From a virus: a DNA stretch of 35,764 bases. Below the pieces are notes generated by a model that made no database searches, was not told the DNA's origin, and saw nothing but the letters and a program-made list of their open reading frames with translations. Position numbers and translations under genes: made by a program. The DNA lies in the IMG/VR virus record IMGVR_UViG_3300043435_000133, positions 1 to 35,764 of that record. One strand, written 5' to 3'. This document shows positions 19,279 to 26,507 of this stretch, piece after piece. Numbering within the stretch: the first letter of the stretch is position 1; each line of letters opens with the position of its first letter.

Positions 19279-19620
19279 ATGCCAGACTTTAGTAAAAATA
19301 GCAAAGCTGAAATTATGTCGTTTTTGTCTGGTATGCCAGGTGGAATTGCTTTTGCTGGGTGGGAAGGGAGCGGCGCTAAATACGACGCGCCAACTGCTCG
19401 TCAATCATGGATGTCTGCCATGAAAAACCCAGAATATGATGAAGAAATTGAAAAAGCAATGCTTACCAGTATGAGCCATTTAACTGGCGGTGGCCCAATG
19501 GCAGGTAAAGACCAAATGATGCCACCCAAGCTAAAATTTTTGCAAGAAGCTAAAGAAACACCTCAAGAAGGGCCATTTCCTATAGGATTGCGCGTTTTTA
19601 ACGCAATAACAAGGAAATAA
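19279..19620 (+). CDS. Hypothetical protein between terminase and portal, 113 aa
   Basis: I start it at ATG 19279, preceded by AAAAAAGGAAAA; an upstream in-frame extension would lie inside the previous gene. It opens MPDFSKNSKAEIMSFLSGMPGG, with a middle section YDAPTARQSWMSAMKNPEYDEEIE and a Met/Pro-rich stretch near GKDQMMPPKLKFL. A helical protein with flexible Gly/Met loops is expected. Base use is more A-rich than in its neighbours. I recognise no family; a minor virion or packaging factor is possible from position. Confidence 0.6.
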   Translation: MPDFSKNSKAEIMSFLSGMPGGIAFAGWEGSGAKYDAPTARQSWMSAMKNPEYDEEIEKAMLTSMSHLTGGGPMAGKDQMMPPKLKFLQEAKETPQEGPFPIGLRVFNAITRK

Positions 19621-19621
19621 C

Positions 19622-19759
19622 ATGCCGCTAGTTAAATCAAAAACACCCGAAGCCTTTCGCAAGAACGTCAAGGCCGAAGTTGCTGCCGGTAAGCCGGTGA
19701 AACAGGCCGTGGCAATTGCTTACAGCGTCAAGCGCGAAGCAGAAAAGAAGAAGAAATGA
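19622..19759 (+). CDS. Small Lys-rich phage protein, 45 aa (AAGKPVKQAVAIAYSVKR type)
   Basis: ATG 19622 follows the upstream TAA by one base, and TGA overlaps the portal start (ATGA). The protein MPLVKSKTPEAFRKNVKAEV, then AAGKPVKQAVAIAYSVKREA and a Lys tail, is one of the commonest tiny phage proteins. It always shows A-F-x-K-N-V-K-x-E-x-x-A-G-K-P-x-K-Q-A-V-A-I-A. A single basic helix pair is likely. No function is known; binding of nucleic acid or of portal assembly partners is conceivable. Confidence 0.75.
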   Translation: MPLVKSKTPEAFRKNVKAEVAAGKPVKQAVAIAYSVKREAEKKKK

Positions 19760-21942
19760 CAGACTACACAGGCATCGCCGCAGCCGGTGCTGTGGCCAAC
19801 GGCGGCAAGCAAAAGGACTCAGAGTCTAGTGTCTTGGCGACTGCTCGCTCGCGTTTGGACATGGCCATTGGCGCATTGTCTGAGTCCCGCGAAGATGAAA
19901 TTGACGACCTGAAGTTCTACGCTGGCTCGCCTGACAACCGCTGGCAATGGCCTGCGGACGTGTTGGCCACCCGTGGTTCTGTGCAAGGTCAAACGATCAA
20001 CGCCAGACCGTGCTTGACGGTTAACAAGTTGCCTCAGCACGTAAGGCAGGTGACCAATGACCAAAGACAAAACCGCCCAAGTGGCAAAGTTATTCCAGCC
20101 GATGACCACGCAGATGTTGAAGTCGCAGAAATCTTCAACGGCATGGTTAGACACATCGAATACATCTCAGACGCCGACGTTGCTTACGACACAGCCTGTG
20201 AAAACCAAGTCTCTTACGGCGAAGGTTACATCCGCATTCTGACCGAATACTGCGACGAAAACACATTTGATCAAGACATCAAGATTGGCCGTGTGCGCAA
20301 CTCATTCAGCGTCTACATGGATCCAACGATCCAAGACCCAACCGGCGCAGATGCTAAGTGGTGCTTCATTACTGAAGACATCACCAAAGACGAATACACG
20401 CGGATGTACCCTAACTCTGCGCCCATCACCACCTTGCAAACGCTAGGTGTTGGCGACCAAAATCTGAGCCAATGGCTCATGGAAGATACCGTCCGCGTTG
20501 CTGACTACTACTATGTAGATTACGACAAAGCAACGCTTAACCTGTACCCTGGAAACATGACCGCTTTTGAAGGCACCCCAGAGGACAAACAACTGAAAGC
20601 AATTTATGGCAGACCTAAAAAATCTCGTGAATCGGATCGTGTCAAGATTAAATACTGCAAGATTAACGGCTATGAAATTCTTGAAGAACGCGATTGGGCG
20701 GGGAAATACATCCCCGTAGTCCGAATTGTCGGCAATGAATTTGAAGTCGATGGTCGCTTGTATGTGTCGGGCTTGGTGCGCAACGCCAAAGACGCGCAGC
20801 GGATGTACAACTACTGGGTAAGCCAAGAGGCAGAGATGCTTGCCTTGGCACCTAAAGCGCCATTTATTGGCTACGGTGGCCAGTTTGAAGGTTATGAAAA
20901 CCAATGGAAGACTGCAAACACGACCAACTGGCCGTATTTGGAAGTCAATCCAGACGTCACCGACGGCCAAGGCGCTGTGTTGCCATTGCCTGCACGTGCC
21001 CAGCCCCCAATGGCTTCCAGCGGTCTGTTGCAAGCCAAAGCAGGCGCATCTGAAGACATTAAGGCATCCACTGGCCAATACAACGCATCTTTGGGCATGG
21101 GCTCAAACGAACGCTCAGGAAAAGCCATTTTGGCTCGCCAACGCGAAGGCGATGTGGGTACTTACCATTACGGTGACAACTTAGCCCGTGGTGTACGTCA
21201 CATCGTGCGTCAGTTGGTGGACTTGATCCCCAAGATTTACGACACACAGCGCGTGGCTCGCATCATCGGCATAGACGGCGAAACCAAAATGGTCAAGATT
21301 GACCCGATGCAGCAAGAGCCGGTCAAGAAAATTGTGCAAGACGACATTGTGATTGACAAGATCTACAACCCCAACGTCGGCAAGTACGACGTGGTGGTGG
21401 CGACCGGCCCAGGCTACGCAACCAAACGCCAAGAGGCTTTGGAAGCAATGGCTCAACTGTTGCAGGGTAACCCTAATCTGTGGGCTGTGGCTGGCGATTT
21501 GTTTGTGAAGAACATGGATTGGCCTGGTGCGCAAGAGATGGCCAAACGGTTTGCCAAGACCATTGACCCCAAACTCATGGCCGACGGCGACAAGCCGCCC
21601 GAACTGCAAGCCGCCGAGCAACAGATCCAAGCGATGGGTCAAGAGATGGAACAGATGTACCAGATGTTGCAAAACGTGGGTAAATCCATTGAAGCGCAAG
21701 ACATGCAGCGCAAAGATTTTGAGGCTACTGTTAAAGCGTATCAGGCTGAAACACAACGTATTTCGGCTGTTCAAGCTAGCATGTCGCCTGATCAAATTCA
21801 AGACATTGTGCTCGGCACCGTACATGGCATGATTACATCTGGTGACTTGGTGAACGAAATGCCTGGCCGCGAAACTGATGAAATAATGCCCGAAATGATG
21901 CCCGAAGGCGAAATGATGCCACCACAAGGAATGCCCCAATGA
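19756..21942 (+). CDS. Portal protein, P22 gp1-like
   Basis: This 728-residue protein (P22 gp1 has 725) forms the DNA entry ring at one capsid vertex, binding terminase outside and tail factors later. The start of the fold is readable as DDLKFYAGSPDNRWQWPADV, followed by RPCLTVNKLPQHVRQVTNDQRQ and KVIPADDHADVEVAEIFNGM, all typical of P22-type portals. Further signs are YGEGYIRI and QREGDVGTYHYGDNLARG (about 455-472). The C-terminal region is a Gln/Met-rich helix (barrel-like), ending in a Met-Pro-Glu repeat. It is preceded by four small genes and coupled by ATGA. Confidence 0.93.
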   Translation: MTDYTGIAAAGAVANGGKQKDSESSVLATARSRLDMAIGALSESREDEIDDLKFYAGSPDNRWQWPADVLATRGSVQGQTINARPCLTVNKLPQHVRQVTNDQRQNRPSGKVIPADDHADVEVAEIFNGMVRHIEYISDADVAYDTACENQVSYGEGYIRILTEYCDENTFDQDIKIGRVRNSFSVYMDPTIQDPTGADAKWCFITEDITKDEYTRMYPNSAPITTLQTLGVGDQNLSQWLMEDTVRVADYYYVDYDKATLNLYPGNMTAFEGTPEDKQLKAIYGRPKKSRESDRVKIKYCKINGYEILEERDWAGKYIPVVRIVGNEFEVDGRLYVSGLVRNAKDAQRMYNYWVSQEAEMLALAPKAPFIGYGGQFEGYENQWKTANTTNWPYLEVNPDVTDGQGAVLPLPARAQPPMASSGLLQAKAGASEDIKASTGQYNASLGMGSNERSGKAILARQREGDVGTYHYGDNLARGVRHIVRQLVDLIPKIYDTQRVARIIGIDGETKMVKIDPMQQEPVKKIVQDDIVIDKIYNPNVGKYDVVVATGPGYATKRQEALEAMAQLLQGNPNLWAVAGDLFVKNMDWPGAQEMAKRFAKTIDPKLMADGDKPPELQAAEQQIQAMGQEMEQMYQMLQNVGKSIEAQDMQRKDFEATVKAYQAETQRISAVQASMSPDQIQDIVLGTVHGMITSGDLVNEMPGRETDEIMPEMMPEGEMMPPQGMPQ

Positions 21943-22307
21943 TGTACAAGGCCGCTGATTTTGTAGGAATGTTGTTCCTCGCCCGTGATGTGGCGCATAG
22001 CGTCCACTTGAACACGCGTAGCTACTCCAAGCACGTTGCGCTCAATACGTTTTATGATGAGATTATTGACCACGCTGACGCATTTGCTGAAGCCTACCAA
22101 GGCCGTCATGGCTTGATGGGGCCAATCACTTTGCATTCAGCCACCAAAACATCCAACATTATTGACTTTCTGCAAGGGCAGTTGGATGACATTGAAAAGT
22201 GCCGCTACGAAGTGGTGGACAAGTCTGATTCATCGTTGCAACAACTCATCGACAACATCATTGAGTTGTATCTTTCAACTCTGTATAAACTCCGCTTTTT
22301 GGCGTAA
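21939..22307 (+). CDS. DUF5856-like, ferritin/Dps-like fold protein, 122 aa
   Basis: The start overlaps the portal stop (ATGATG; the first ATG is used here). Sequence marks are FVGMLFLARDVAHSVHLNTRS, HVALNTFYDEIIDHADAFAEAYQGRHG and a long second helix pair with LQQLIDNIIELYLSTLYKLRFL. His/Asp/Glu residues at helix positions resemble the metal site of ferritin-like four-helix bundles, as in the DUF5856 family. A DNA-protecting or head-internal protein is possible. Its place between portal and scaffold hints at head assembly. The fold assignment is moderate; the function is inference. Confidence 0.65.
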   Translation: MMYKAADFVGMLFLARDVAHSVHLNTRSYSKHVALNTFYDEIIDHADAFAEAYQGRHGLMGPITLHSATKTSNIIDFLQGQLDDIEKCRYEVVDKSDSSLQQLIDNIIELYLSTLYKLRFLA

Positions 22308-22316
22308 GGAAACATC

Positions 22317-22583
22317 ATGGCAAATTTTGCACAAATCACCGCAACCGCCAACATCAAGCCAATGGGCGGCAAACTTAAAGGTATTTTTGTCAGCGCGGCT
22401 TCTTCCACGCCGACCATCACGGTTTATGACTCTGCTGCTGCGACCACAACTCGGACTGTTCTGAGTGTGTTCACACCTGCCGCTGCGACCTCGTATGTGT
22501 TCCCTCTTGACGGTATTTACGTCAACAATGGCATTTACGTGGTAATTTCGGGTACAGTGTCAGCAACGATCATTTTCGAATAA
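22317..22583 (+). CDS. Small beta-rich protein, possible head protein, 88 aa
   Basis: ATG 22317 follows TAAGGAAACATC. The protein is uncharged and beta-rich: MANFAQITATANIKPMGG, then KGIFVSAASSTPTITVYDS, a Thr/Ala stretch, VFPLDGIYVNNGIYVVISG and TVSATIIFE. The layout A-N-I-K-x-x-x-G-x-L-K-G-I-F-V-x-x-A-S-x-x-P-T-I is common in small phage proteins coded near capsid genes, likely capsid decoration or stabilising parts. No direct family assignment beyond this. Confidence 0.6.
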   Translation: MANFAQITATANIKPMGGKLKGIFVSAASSTPTITVYDSAAATTTRTVLSVFTPAAATSYVFPLDGIYVNNGIYVVISGTVSATIIFE

Positions 22584-22595
22584 TCAAAACCCGTA

Positions 22596-22612
22596 CTGGT
22601 GCGGTTCACCAG
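22596..22612 (+). promoter_or_regulatory. Hairpin in the leader of the scaffold gene
   Basis: CTGGTG (22596-22601) and CACCAG (22607-22612) pair fully around CGGTT, ending 20 bp before the scaffold ATG. No T-run follows, so it is not a terminator. The scaffold has only a weak ribosome site, so a translational control element is a reasonable reading. Confidence 0.45.
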
Positions 22613-22632
22613 GGAATCATTGAGATTCAAAA

Positions 22633-23421
22633 ATGACTGAAGAAGTCCAACAACCCTTAGCGGAAGTAGACTCCGCGCCAGCTCCAGAAGTGACGGCCAC
22701 TCAGGAAGCAAATCAAACGCCGGAAGTCGCTGAAGAAGCAAAAGAGCCTTCACGGGTTTTTACCCAAGAAGAACTTGATGCAGCAATCGGCAAAAGGCTT
22801 GCAAGAGAACAACGTAAGTGGGAAAGAGAGCAGTCTCAACGTCAAGCGGAAGCCCAAACGCTGAGAGCGCCAGCAAGTATTCCGTCAGTCGATCAGTTTG
22901 AAAGCACTGAAGCTTATGCAGATGCATTGGCATATCAGAAAGCCGAACAACTGCTTGCCCAGCGAGAACAAGCAAGGCAGCAATCTGCAATCATTGAGTC
23001 TTATCACGAAAAGGAAGAAGAAGCTCGGTCTAAGTATGATGACTTTGAACAAGTCGCATACAACCCGAAACTTCCAATCACAGACGTGATGGCTGAGTCG
23101 ATCCGAGCCTCGGACATAGGCCCTGAAGTAGCTTACTACCTCGGTGCTAACCCCAAGGAAGCAGATCGAATTTCTCGTCTTTCGCCTATCGTGCAAGCTA
23201 AAGAAATTGGGAAGATTGAGGCCAAAATGGCCAACGATCCTCCCGTGAAACGAACCACGTCTGCGCCAGCACCGATTTCACCTGTTACTGCTCGCTCCTC
23301 TGGGGGCCCAGCTTATGACACTACGGATCCACGGTCTACCAAGACCATGACCGATTCGCAGTGGATTGAAGCTGAAAGAGCAAGGCAGATGAAAAAGTGG
23401 CAAGCGCAAGCCAACCGCTAA
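22633..23421 (+). CDS. Scaffolding protein
   Basis: This 262-residue protein is highly charged, rich in Glu, Gln, Ala and Arg, and mostly helical. It starts with an acidic disordered part (EVDSAPAPEVTATQEANQ) and goes on with a long coiled coil (ELDAAIGKRLAREQRKWERE, KAEQLLAQREQARQQ). A Lys/Arg-rich C-terminus (WIEAERARQMKKWQAQANR) resembles the basic coat-binding end of P22 gp8. P22 gp8 is 303 residues. It lies just before the coat protein as in P22 and would guide procapsid assembly, then leave. A regulatory hairpin is in its leader. Confidence 0.78.
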   Translation: MTEEVQQPLAEVDSAPAPEVTATQEANQTPEVAEEAKEPSRVFTQEELDAAIGKRLAREQRKWEREQSQRQAEAQTLRAPASIPSVDQFESTEAYADALAYQKAEQLLAQREQARQQSAIIESYHEKEEEARSKYDDFEQVAYNPKLPITDVMAESIRASDIGPEVAYYLGANPKEADRISRLSPIVQAKEIGKIEAKMANDPPVKRTTSAPAPISPVTARSSGGPAYDTTDPRSTKTMTDSQWIEAERARQMKKWQAQANR

Positions 23422-23444
23422 ACAATTTTTGAAGGATTTTTTCC

Positions 23445-24644
23445 ATGTCTAATAGTATCTTAACGATCGACATGATCACCCGCAAAGCTCTTGAGATTCT
23501 CGAGAACAACCTGGTGCTCACTCGTAACGTGAACCGTCAGTACGACGACAGCTTCGCTGTTGAAGGTGCCAAGATTGGTTCTACACTGCGTATCCGTTTA
23601 CCCGACCGCGCTCTGGTAACTGACGGTGCCGCCTTGCAAGTTCAAGACGACAACGAACAGTTCACCACTTTGACTGTTGCTTCACAAAAGCACATTGGCG
23701 TGAACTTCACATCTGCTGAATTGACCATGCAATTGGACGACTTCGCAGAGCGTGTCCTGAAGCCTCGTATTAGCCAATTGGCCTCCAGCATTGATGCTGA
23801 CGTTGCCAATGCTTACAAAACCATCGGTAACTCCGTTGGCACCCCTGGCACCACTCCTTCTACTTCTTTGGTCTTGTTGCAAGCCCAACAGAAGCTGAAC
23901 GAAAACGCTGCCGTGATGTCTCCACGTTACGCTACCGTCAACCCCGCTGCTAACGCTGGTTTGGTTGAAGGCATGAAGGGTTTGTTTAACCCCACCGACA
24001 CCATCAGCAAGCAGTTCAAGAACGGCATGATGGGCACTGGCGTGTTGGGCTTTGATGAAGTCAACATGTCTCAGTCAATCAAGCAACACACCACCGGCAC
24101 ACGTGCTGCTACTGGCAACACCACCGGCGCTGCTGTGACTTCTGAAGGTGCATCAACTCTGACATTGACTGTCGGCTCTGGTGAAACCATCGCTGTTGGT
24201 GACGTGTTCACGATCGCTGATGTCTACGCTGTGAACCCACAAACCCGTGAATCCACTGGTTCGTTGTTCCAGTTTGTGGCTTTGGCTTCTTCAACCACCA
24301 CTACCACTGCTACTGTGACCGTGGCCCCTATGTACTCGGCCAGCCATGCTTTGGCAACCATGACTTCACTGCCTGCTACTAGCAAGGCCGTGGTGTTCGT
24401 GGGTACTGCTTCTAGCCAGTACGCTCAGAACTTGGTCTACCACAAAGACGCGATCACTTTTGCGACCGCCGACTTGTTGTTGCCCCAAGGCGTCGATATG
24501 GCTGCTCGCGCAGTTCATAACGGTATCAGCTTGCGCGTTGTTCGTCAGTACGACATCAACAACGACCGTATGCCTTGCCGTATTGACGTTTTGTATGGCT
24601 TCAGCACCATCCGCCCACAAATGGGCTGCCGCATCTGGGGCTAA
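23445..24644 (+). CDS. Major capsid protein, P22 coat-like
   Basis: This 399-residue shell protein (P22 gp5 has 430) opens with SNSILTIDMITRKALEILENN and has RQYDDSFAVEGAKIGSTLRIR, typical of P22-type coat proteins of the HK97 fold. Other marks are HIGVNFTSAELTMQLDDFAER, DADVANAYKTIGNSVG and MSPRYATVNPAANAGLVEGMKG. The region from about residue 218 (TTGTRAATGNTTG) to 285 is a Thr/Ser-rich inserted domain. Codon choice is strongly biased to C/T-ending, host-preferred codons, as expected for a very abundant protein. A terminator follows immediately at 24651. Confidence 0.93.
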   Translation: MSNSILTIDMITRKALEILENNLVLTRNVNRQYDDSFAVEGAKIGSTLRIRLPDRALVTDGAALQVQDDNEQFTTLTVASQKHIGVNFTSAELTMQLDDFAERVLKPRISQLASSIDADVANAYKTIGNSVGTPGTTPSTSLVLLQAQQKLNENAAVMSPRYATVNPAANAGLVEGMKGLFNPTDTISKQFKNGMMGTGVLGFDEVNMSQSIKQHTTGTRAATGNTTGAAVTSEGASTLTLTVGSGETIAVGDVFTIADVYAVNPQTRESTGSLFQFVALASSTTTTTATVTVAPMYSASHALATMTSLPATSKAVVFVGTASSQYAQNLVYHKDAITFATADLLLPQGVDMAARAVHNGISLRVVRQYDINNDRMPCRIDVLYGFSTIRPQMGCRIWG

Positions 24645-24647
24645 CCA

Positions 24648-24671
24648 AATGGGGCTTCGGCCCTGTTTTTT
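24648..24671 (+). terminator. Intrinsic terminator after coat gene (UUCG loop)
   Basis: The stem GGGGC / GCCCT closed by a UUCG tetraloop (24651-24664), extended by A-T pairs, is followed by a run of T from 24666. It lies 6 bp after the coat stop. It would end most coat messages and lower expression of downstream genes. Confidence 0.8.
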
Positions 24672-24694
24672 AAATCTTTTTAAGGAAAATTATC

Positions 24695-25102
24695 ATGGCA
24701 TTACCTAACGGCGCAGGCGGTTACCAAGTTGGTGACGGCAATCTGACAGAAGCTCAACTTACAGTTCAAACAATCCCCGCGTCTTTGACTGCGGACGCCA
24801 CATTGACTGCTGCTCAAGTGGCAGTTGGTTTGGTTGTTTGTGCAAAAGCCTCGGACGCTACATTGACAGTGACTCTGCCCACAGCAGCGTTGCTTGATGC
24901 AGCTATCCCAAGTGCAAAAGTTGGTTCAGCTTTCAGCTTGACCATTTGCAACAACAACAACACAGGCGCATCGTCTACCGTTCCAGTCACGGCTGGCACA
25001 GGTATCACGATCTATGGCTCTGTCACTGTCCCACGTTTCGGTGCGTACACATACCGTTTTGTGAAGACTGGCGACGCAGCTTACTCTGCATTTTTGATGT
25101 AA
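24695..25102 (+). CDS. Putative capsid decoration or head fibre protein, 135 aa
   Basis: ATG 24695 is preceded by TTTTTAAGGAAAATTATC. The product is beta-rich and nearly uncharged (MALPNGAGGYQVGDGNLTEA, GLVVCAKASDATLTVTLPTA, then a Gly/Thr-rich sheet with YGSVTVPRFGAYTYRF). The N-terminal G-G-Y-Q-V-G-D-G-N entry is shared by many small phage head-decoration proteins found directly after the coat gene. Isolated between two terminators, it may have its own abundance. Decoration role from position and fold impression. Confidence 0.6.
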   Translation: MALPNGAGGYQVGDGNLTEAQLTVQTIPASLTADATLTAAQVAVGLVVCAKASDATLTVTLPTAALLDAAIPSAKVGSAFSLTICNNNNTGASSTVPVTAGTGITIYGSVTVPRFGAYTYRFVKTGDAAYSAFLM

Positions 25103-25110
25103 ACCTGAAT

Positions 25111-25133
25111 GGGGGCTTCGGCCCCCTTTCTTA
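25111..25133 (+). terminator. Intrinsic terminator (UUCG loop)
   Basis: A perfect 6-bp stem GGGGGC / GCCCCC with loop TTCG (25111-25126) and TTTCTT after it, 8 bp past the stop of the decoration gene. Same design as the one at 24651. Confidence 0.82.
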
Positions 25134-25144
25134 AAGGAAAAATC

Positions 25145-25555
25145 ATGTCAAACACCAAATCAATTGGCGTCGCTTTTTTAGACCAAGACATCATTGGCGC
25201 ACAGTATGTGTTGTCAGGTGAGCAATTGGGCTACACCAGTGATGCTCAAGGTACTGTAACGCAAGCTACAAGTAAATCTACAGGCGTGACTTTGAACAAG
25301 TCTGCTGGTCAAATCACAACAAACAATGCTGCTTTGGCAAGCGCTACCAACGTGACATTCACGTTGACTAACTCTTTCATTTCTGCAAATGATGTTTTGA
25401 TTTTGAACGTAGGCTCTGGCGCTACCGCTGGTGCGTATAACTGTTGGGTGTCTAGCTTGTCCGCAGGTGCTGTAACCATTACTTTGCGTAACATTTCTGG
25501 CGGCTCGCTGTCAGAGGCTGTAGTTATCAACTTTGCGTTGATCCACAACGTATAA
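25145..25555 (+). CDS. Putative head-associated beta protein, 136 aa
   Basis: ATG 25145 follows AAAGGAAAAATC; an upstream in-frame extension would cover the terminator and is rejected. The protein begins MSNTKSIGVAFLDQDIIGAQ and continues with a beta-sandwich-like pattern: KSTGVTLNKSAGQITTNNAA, NVTFTLTNSFISANDVLILNV and GAVTITLRNISGGSLSEAVV. The part T-G-V-T-L-N-K-S-x-G-x-I-T recurs in small phage virion proteins. A head decoration or fibre role is inferred from its place between coat and tail genes. Confidence 0.6.
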   Translation: MSNTKSIGVAFLDQDIIGAQYVLSGEQLGYTSDAQGTVTQATSKSTGVTLNKSAGQITTNNAALASATNVTFTLTNSFISANDVLILNVGSGATAGAYNCWVSSLSAGAVTITLRNISGGSLSEAVVINFALIHNV

Positions 25556-25562
25556 ACCAACC

Positions 25563-25584
25563 AGGGGCCTAAACAGCCCCTTTT
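25563..25584 (+). terminator. Intrinsic terminator
   Basis: AGGGGC (25563-25568) and GCCCCT (25576-25581) pair around a 7-base loop and are followed by TTT. It lies just after the 136-aa gene and 7 bp before the next ATG. It is the third terminator within 950 bp. Confidence 0.7.
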
Positions 25585-25590
25585 CAAAAT

Positions 25591-25788
25591 ATGTCTGTTA
25601 TCTACATGTCTCACCCCGTTCACGGTGCCAAAGTCGCAACTATGGAGCTTGAAGCCGTAGAAGATGAAAAAAATGGCTGGGTACGATATACTTTAGATAC
25701 GCCTGTTGAGGCGGCTCCTGTCGTCAACGAATTGGAAGTTAAACGTCGTCGTAGCCGACCCACAGAGGTGGTCGAACAAGGAGCATAA
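25591..25788 (+). CDS. Small hypothetical protein, 65 aa
   Basis: ATG 25591 follows the terminator T-run closely. An internal ATG at 25606 (MSHPVHGAKVATM) is an alternative start that would give 60 residues. The protein is one beta segment (PVHGAKVATMELEAVEDEKN, GWVRYTLDT) followed by a charged, Arg-rich tail (EVKRRRSRPTEVVEQ). The H-P-x-H-G-x-x-x-A entry is known from small phage proteins coded near head-completion genes. It is followed after 2 bp by the gp4-like gene. Function unknown. Confidence 0.6.
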   Translation: MSVIYMSHPVHGAKVATMELEAVEDEKNGWVRYTLDTPVEAAPVVNELEVKRRRSRPTEVVEQGA

Positions 25789-25790
25789 AC

Positions 25791-26507
25791 ATGGCCATTT
25801 ACACTGCTGGCGATCAAATCAATAGAGCATTACGATTGCTTGGTGTGTTGGCTGAAGGTGAAACACCTTCCGCGTCCGTATCCCAAGACGCATTAATGGC
25901 GCTGAATCAAATGATTGATTCATGGAATACTGAACGCCTAGCTGTTTTTAGTACTCAAGATCAAATATTTACTTGGCCTGCCGGTGAAATTAAGCGCACT
26001 CTTGGCCCATCGGGTAACTTTGTAGGCTTGCGCCCAGTTTTGCTAGATGACGCCACCTACTACCGCGATGCAGGCACTAATGTGTCTTACGGCATCAAAT
26101 TCATTAACCAACAACAGTACAACGGCATTGCAGTCAAGACTGTGACCAGCACGTACCCGCAAGTCATTTTTGTCAATATGACTTATCCCGATGTTGAAAT
26201 GTACATTTACCCGCGTCCTACACGCGACTTGGAATGGCACTTTATTTCGGTTCAAGAATTGAGTCAGCCTGCCACTTTAGTGACCGATATTCTGTTCCCA
26301 CCAGGCTATTTACGGGCATTTACATACAATTTGGCAATGGAAATTGCGCCTGAGTTTGGCGTGGAGCCTAGCCCTCAAGTCCAGCGCATTGCAATGACAT
26401 CCAAGCGCAATTTGAAGCGCATCAACAACCCTGACGACATCATGTCGATGCCTTACGCCATTGTGGCCTCACGCCAGCGTTTCAACATTTATGCCGGTAA
26501 CTATTGA
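25791..26507 (+). CDS. Head-to-tail adaptor, P22 gp4-like tail accessory factor
   Basis: This 238-residue protein should bind the portal ring and close the DNA-filled head. P22 gp4 has 166 residues; this one is longer but holds the family marks: YTAGDQINRALRLLGVLAEG, ALMALNQMIDSWNTERL, FTWPAGEIKRTLGPSG, then FPPGYLRAFTYNLAMEIAPEFG. Its end meets the gp10-like gene at TGATG. Position after coat and before gp10 matches P22. Confidence 0.85.
   Translation: MAIYTAGDQINRALRLLGVLAEGETPSASVSQDALMALNQMIDSWNTERLAVFSTQDQIFTWPAGEIKRTLGPSGNFVGLRPVLLDDATYYRDAGTNVSYGIKFINQQQYNGIAVKTVTSTYPQVIFVNMTYPDVEMYIYPRPTRDLEWHFISVQELSQPATLVTDILFPPGYLRAFTYNLAMEIAPEFGVEPSPQVQRIAMTSKRNLKRINNPDDIMSMPYAIVASRQRFNIYAGNY

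Noticed and set aside
20443-21078. Minus-strand frame of 211 codons inside the portal gene
   Set aside because: Antisense shadow of a clearly coding P22-type portal sequence with no ribosome site or protein-like motif.
21181-21939. Minus-strand frame of 252 codons, rich in His, Leu and Phe
   Set aside because: Mirror of the portal C-terminal coding sequence; residue make-up is typical of antisense frames.
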